Part shown: one piece after another, positions 63,961 through 64,000 of the stretch | Position numbering within the stretch: the first letter of the stretch is position 1 | Layout: every line of letters starts with the position of its first letter | DNA from: CAVRUZ01 sp963724495 | Lineage (GTDB): Bacteria > Actinomycetota > Actinomycetes > Propionibacteriales > DAIQRJ01 | Length of the DNA: 64,000 nt | Assembly (NCBI GenBank): GCA_963724495.1 | Contig: CAVRUZ010000002.1 | Span: 62,001-126,000 of the forward strand | Direction of reading: 5' to 3' | Notes under the pieces: generated by a model | Database searches by the model: none | Told to the model about the DNA's origin: nothing | The model's input: the letters and a program-made list of their open reading frames with translations, nothing else | Position numbers and translations under genes: made by a program

Positions 63961-64000
63961 TCAGGGCGTCTCGACCGCCAGTCGGACCATGTCGGCGACG
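63961..64000 (-). CDS. C-terminal end of a further gene, cut by the window edge
   Basis: On the minus strand the last 13 bases-triplets read VADMVRLAVETP followed by TGA (63961-63963). The frame is open to the window end. Too short to identify; listed because the upstream intergenic space before def would otherwise look empty. Confidence 0.3.
   Translation of the reverse strand, partial: VADMVRLAVETP

Overview
The window is about 70% G+C, uses GTG starts freely and carries lineage marker genes (whiB7 with an AT-hook, mycoredoxin, adnA/adnB, glgM, folP2-type, DUF3107, DUF3117, DUF5679). It comes from an actinobacterium (Actinomycetota). From memory of the M. tuberculosis gene order, the segment resembles three conserved blocks: glnA2-glnE; fdx-dapC plus dapD/dapE through LOG, folP2, a DivIVA-like gene, tag, DUF3117, glgM/glgC, an O-methyltransferase, htrA, tatB, mrp, DUF1003, an MgtE-like gene and a YflT-like gene; and rhlE-DUF3107-TetR-moeZ through adnA, adnB, nudC, mrx1, uvrD2 and whiB7. 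I see no mycolate genes, so genus cannot be fixed. There are no rRNA or tRNA genes, CRISPR arrays or IS elements that I can recognise.

Layout. 1-5.2 kb: end of an HTTM-like membrane protein gene, glutamine synthetase (glnA2 type) and the GS adenylyltransferase glnE. 5.2-10 kb: galE, a divergent HxlR regulator/alpha-beta hydrolase pair, and a VanW-domain wall protein. 10-19.5 kb: ferredoxin, lysine/diaminopimelate genes (dapC, dapD, dapE), citrate synthase, a lytic-transglycosylase-like protein, LOG, folP2-type, DivIVA-like, tag and DUF3117. 19.5-22.1 kb: the divergent glgM/glgC glycogen/alpha-glucan pair. 22-26.6 kb: accessory enzymes (DinB, GNAT, aldo/keto reductase with its MocR regulator, O-methyltransferase). 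26.8-35.2 kb: envelope stress and export (htrA, tatB), mrp, MarR, an MgtE_N/CBS protein coupled to DUF1003, a YflT-like protein, phosphatase, AccE-like and PHP genes. 35.2-43.6 kb: DEAD helicase, DUF3107, TetR, LigD polymerase domain, moeZ, GNAT, DUF222/HNH, esterase. 43.6-50.3 kb: adnA-adnB recombination motor-nuclease. 50.3-55.3 kb: deoD, a REC/thioredoxin-reductase-like fusion coupled to a membrane class III cyclase, nudC. 55.3-60.2 kb: mrx1, an rRNA methyltransferase, uvrD2, and a whiB7 gene with a long structured leader. 60.2-64 kb: ThiF/E1-like gene, DUF5679, a YgjP-like metallopeptidase between long inverted repeats, def, and the tail of one more gene.

Two window-wide properties matter to a reader. 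First, many otherwise well conserved genes are broken by single-base shifts (glnE, VanW, htrA, PHP, DEAD C-terminus, moeZ, GNAT, HNH, whiB7). The shifts are extremely dense in adnA/adnB. Motifs and total lengths stay intact, so sequencing or assembly indels are the simplest explanation. I give such genes as single spans and name the shift. Second, many genes begin 6-8 bases after a TANNNT-like hexamer with no Shine-Dalgarno sequence, which suggests frequent leaderless transcription.

The most interesting items are: the whiB7 leader (promoter inside uvrD2, 128-codon ORF, intrinsic terminator, Arg/Pro-rich 38-codon ORF, then whiB7); the ~1.07-kb segment bounded by ~130-bp inverted repeats around the metallopeptidase gene; the REC/redox-flavoprotein plus membrane cyclase pair; and several palindromic repeat elements between genes.
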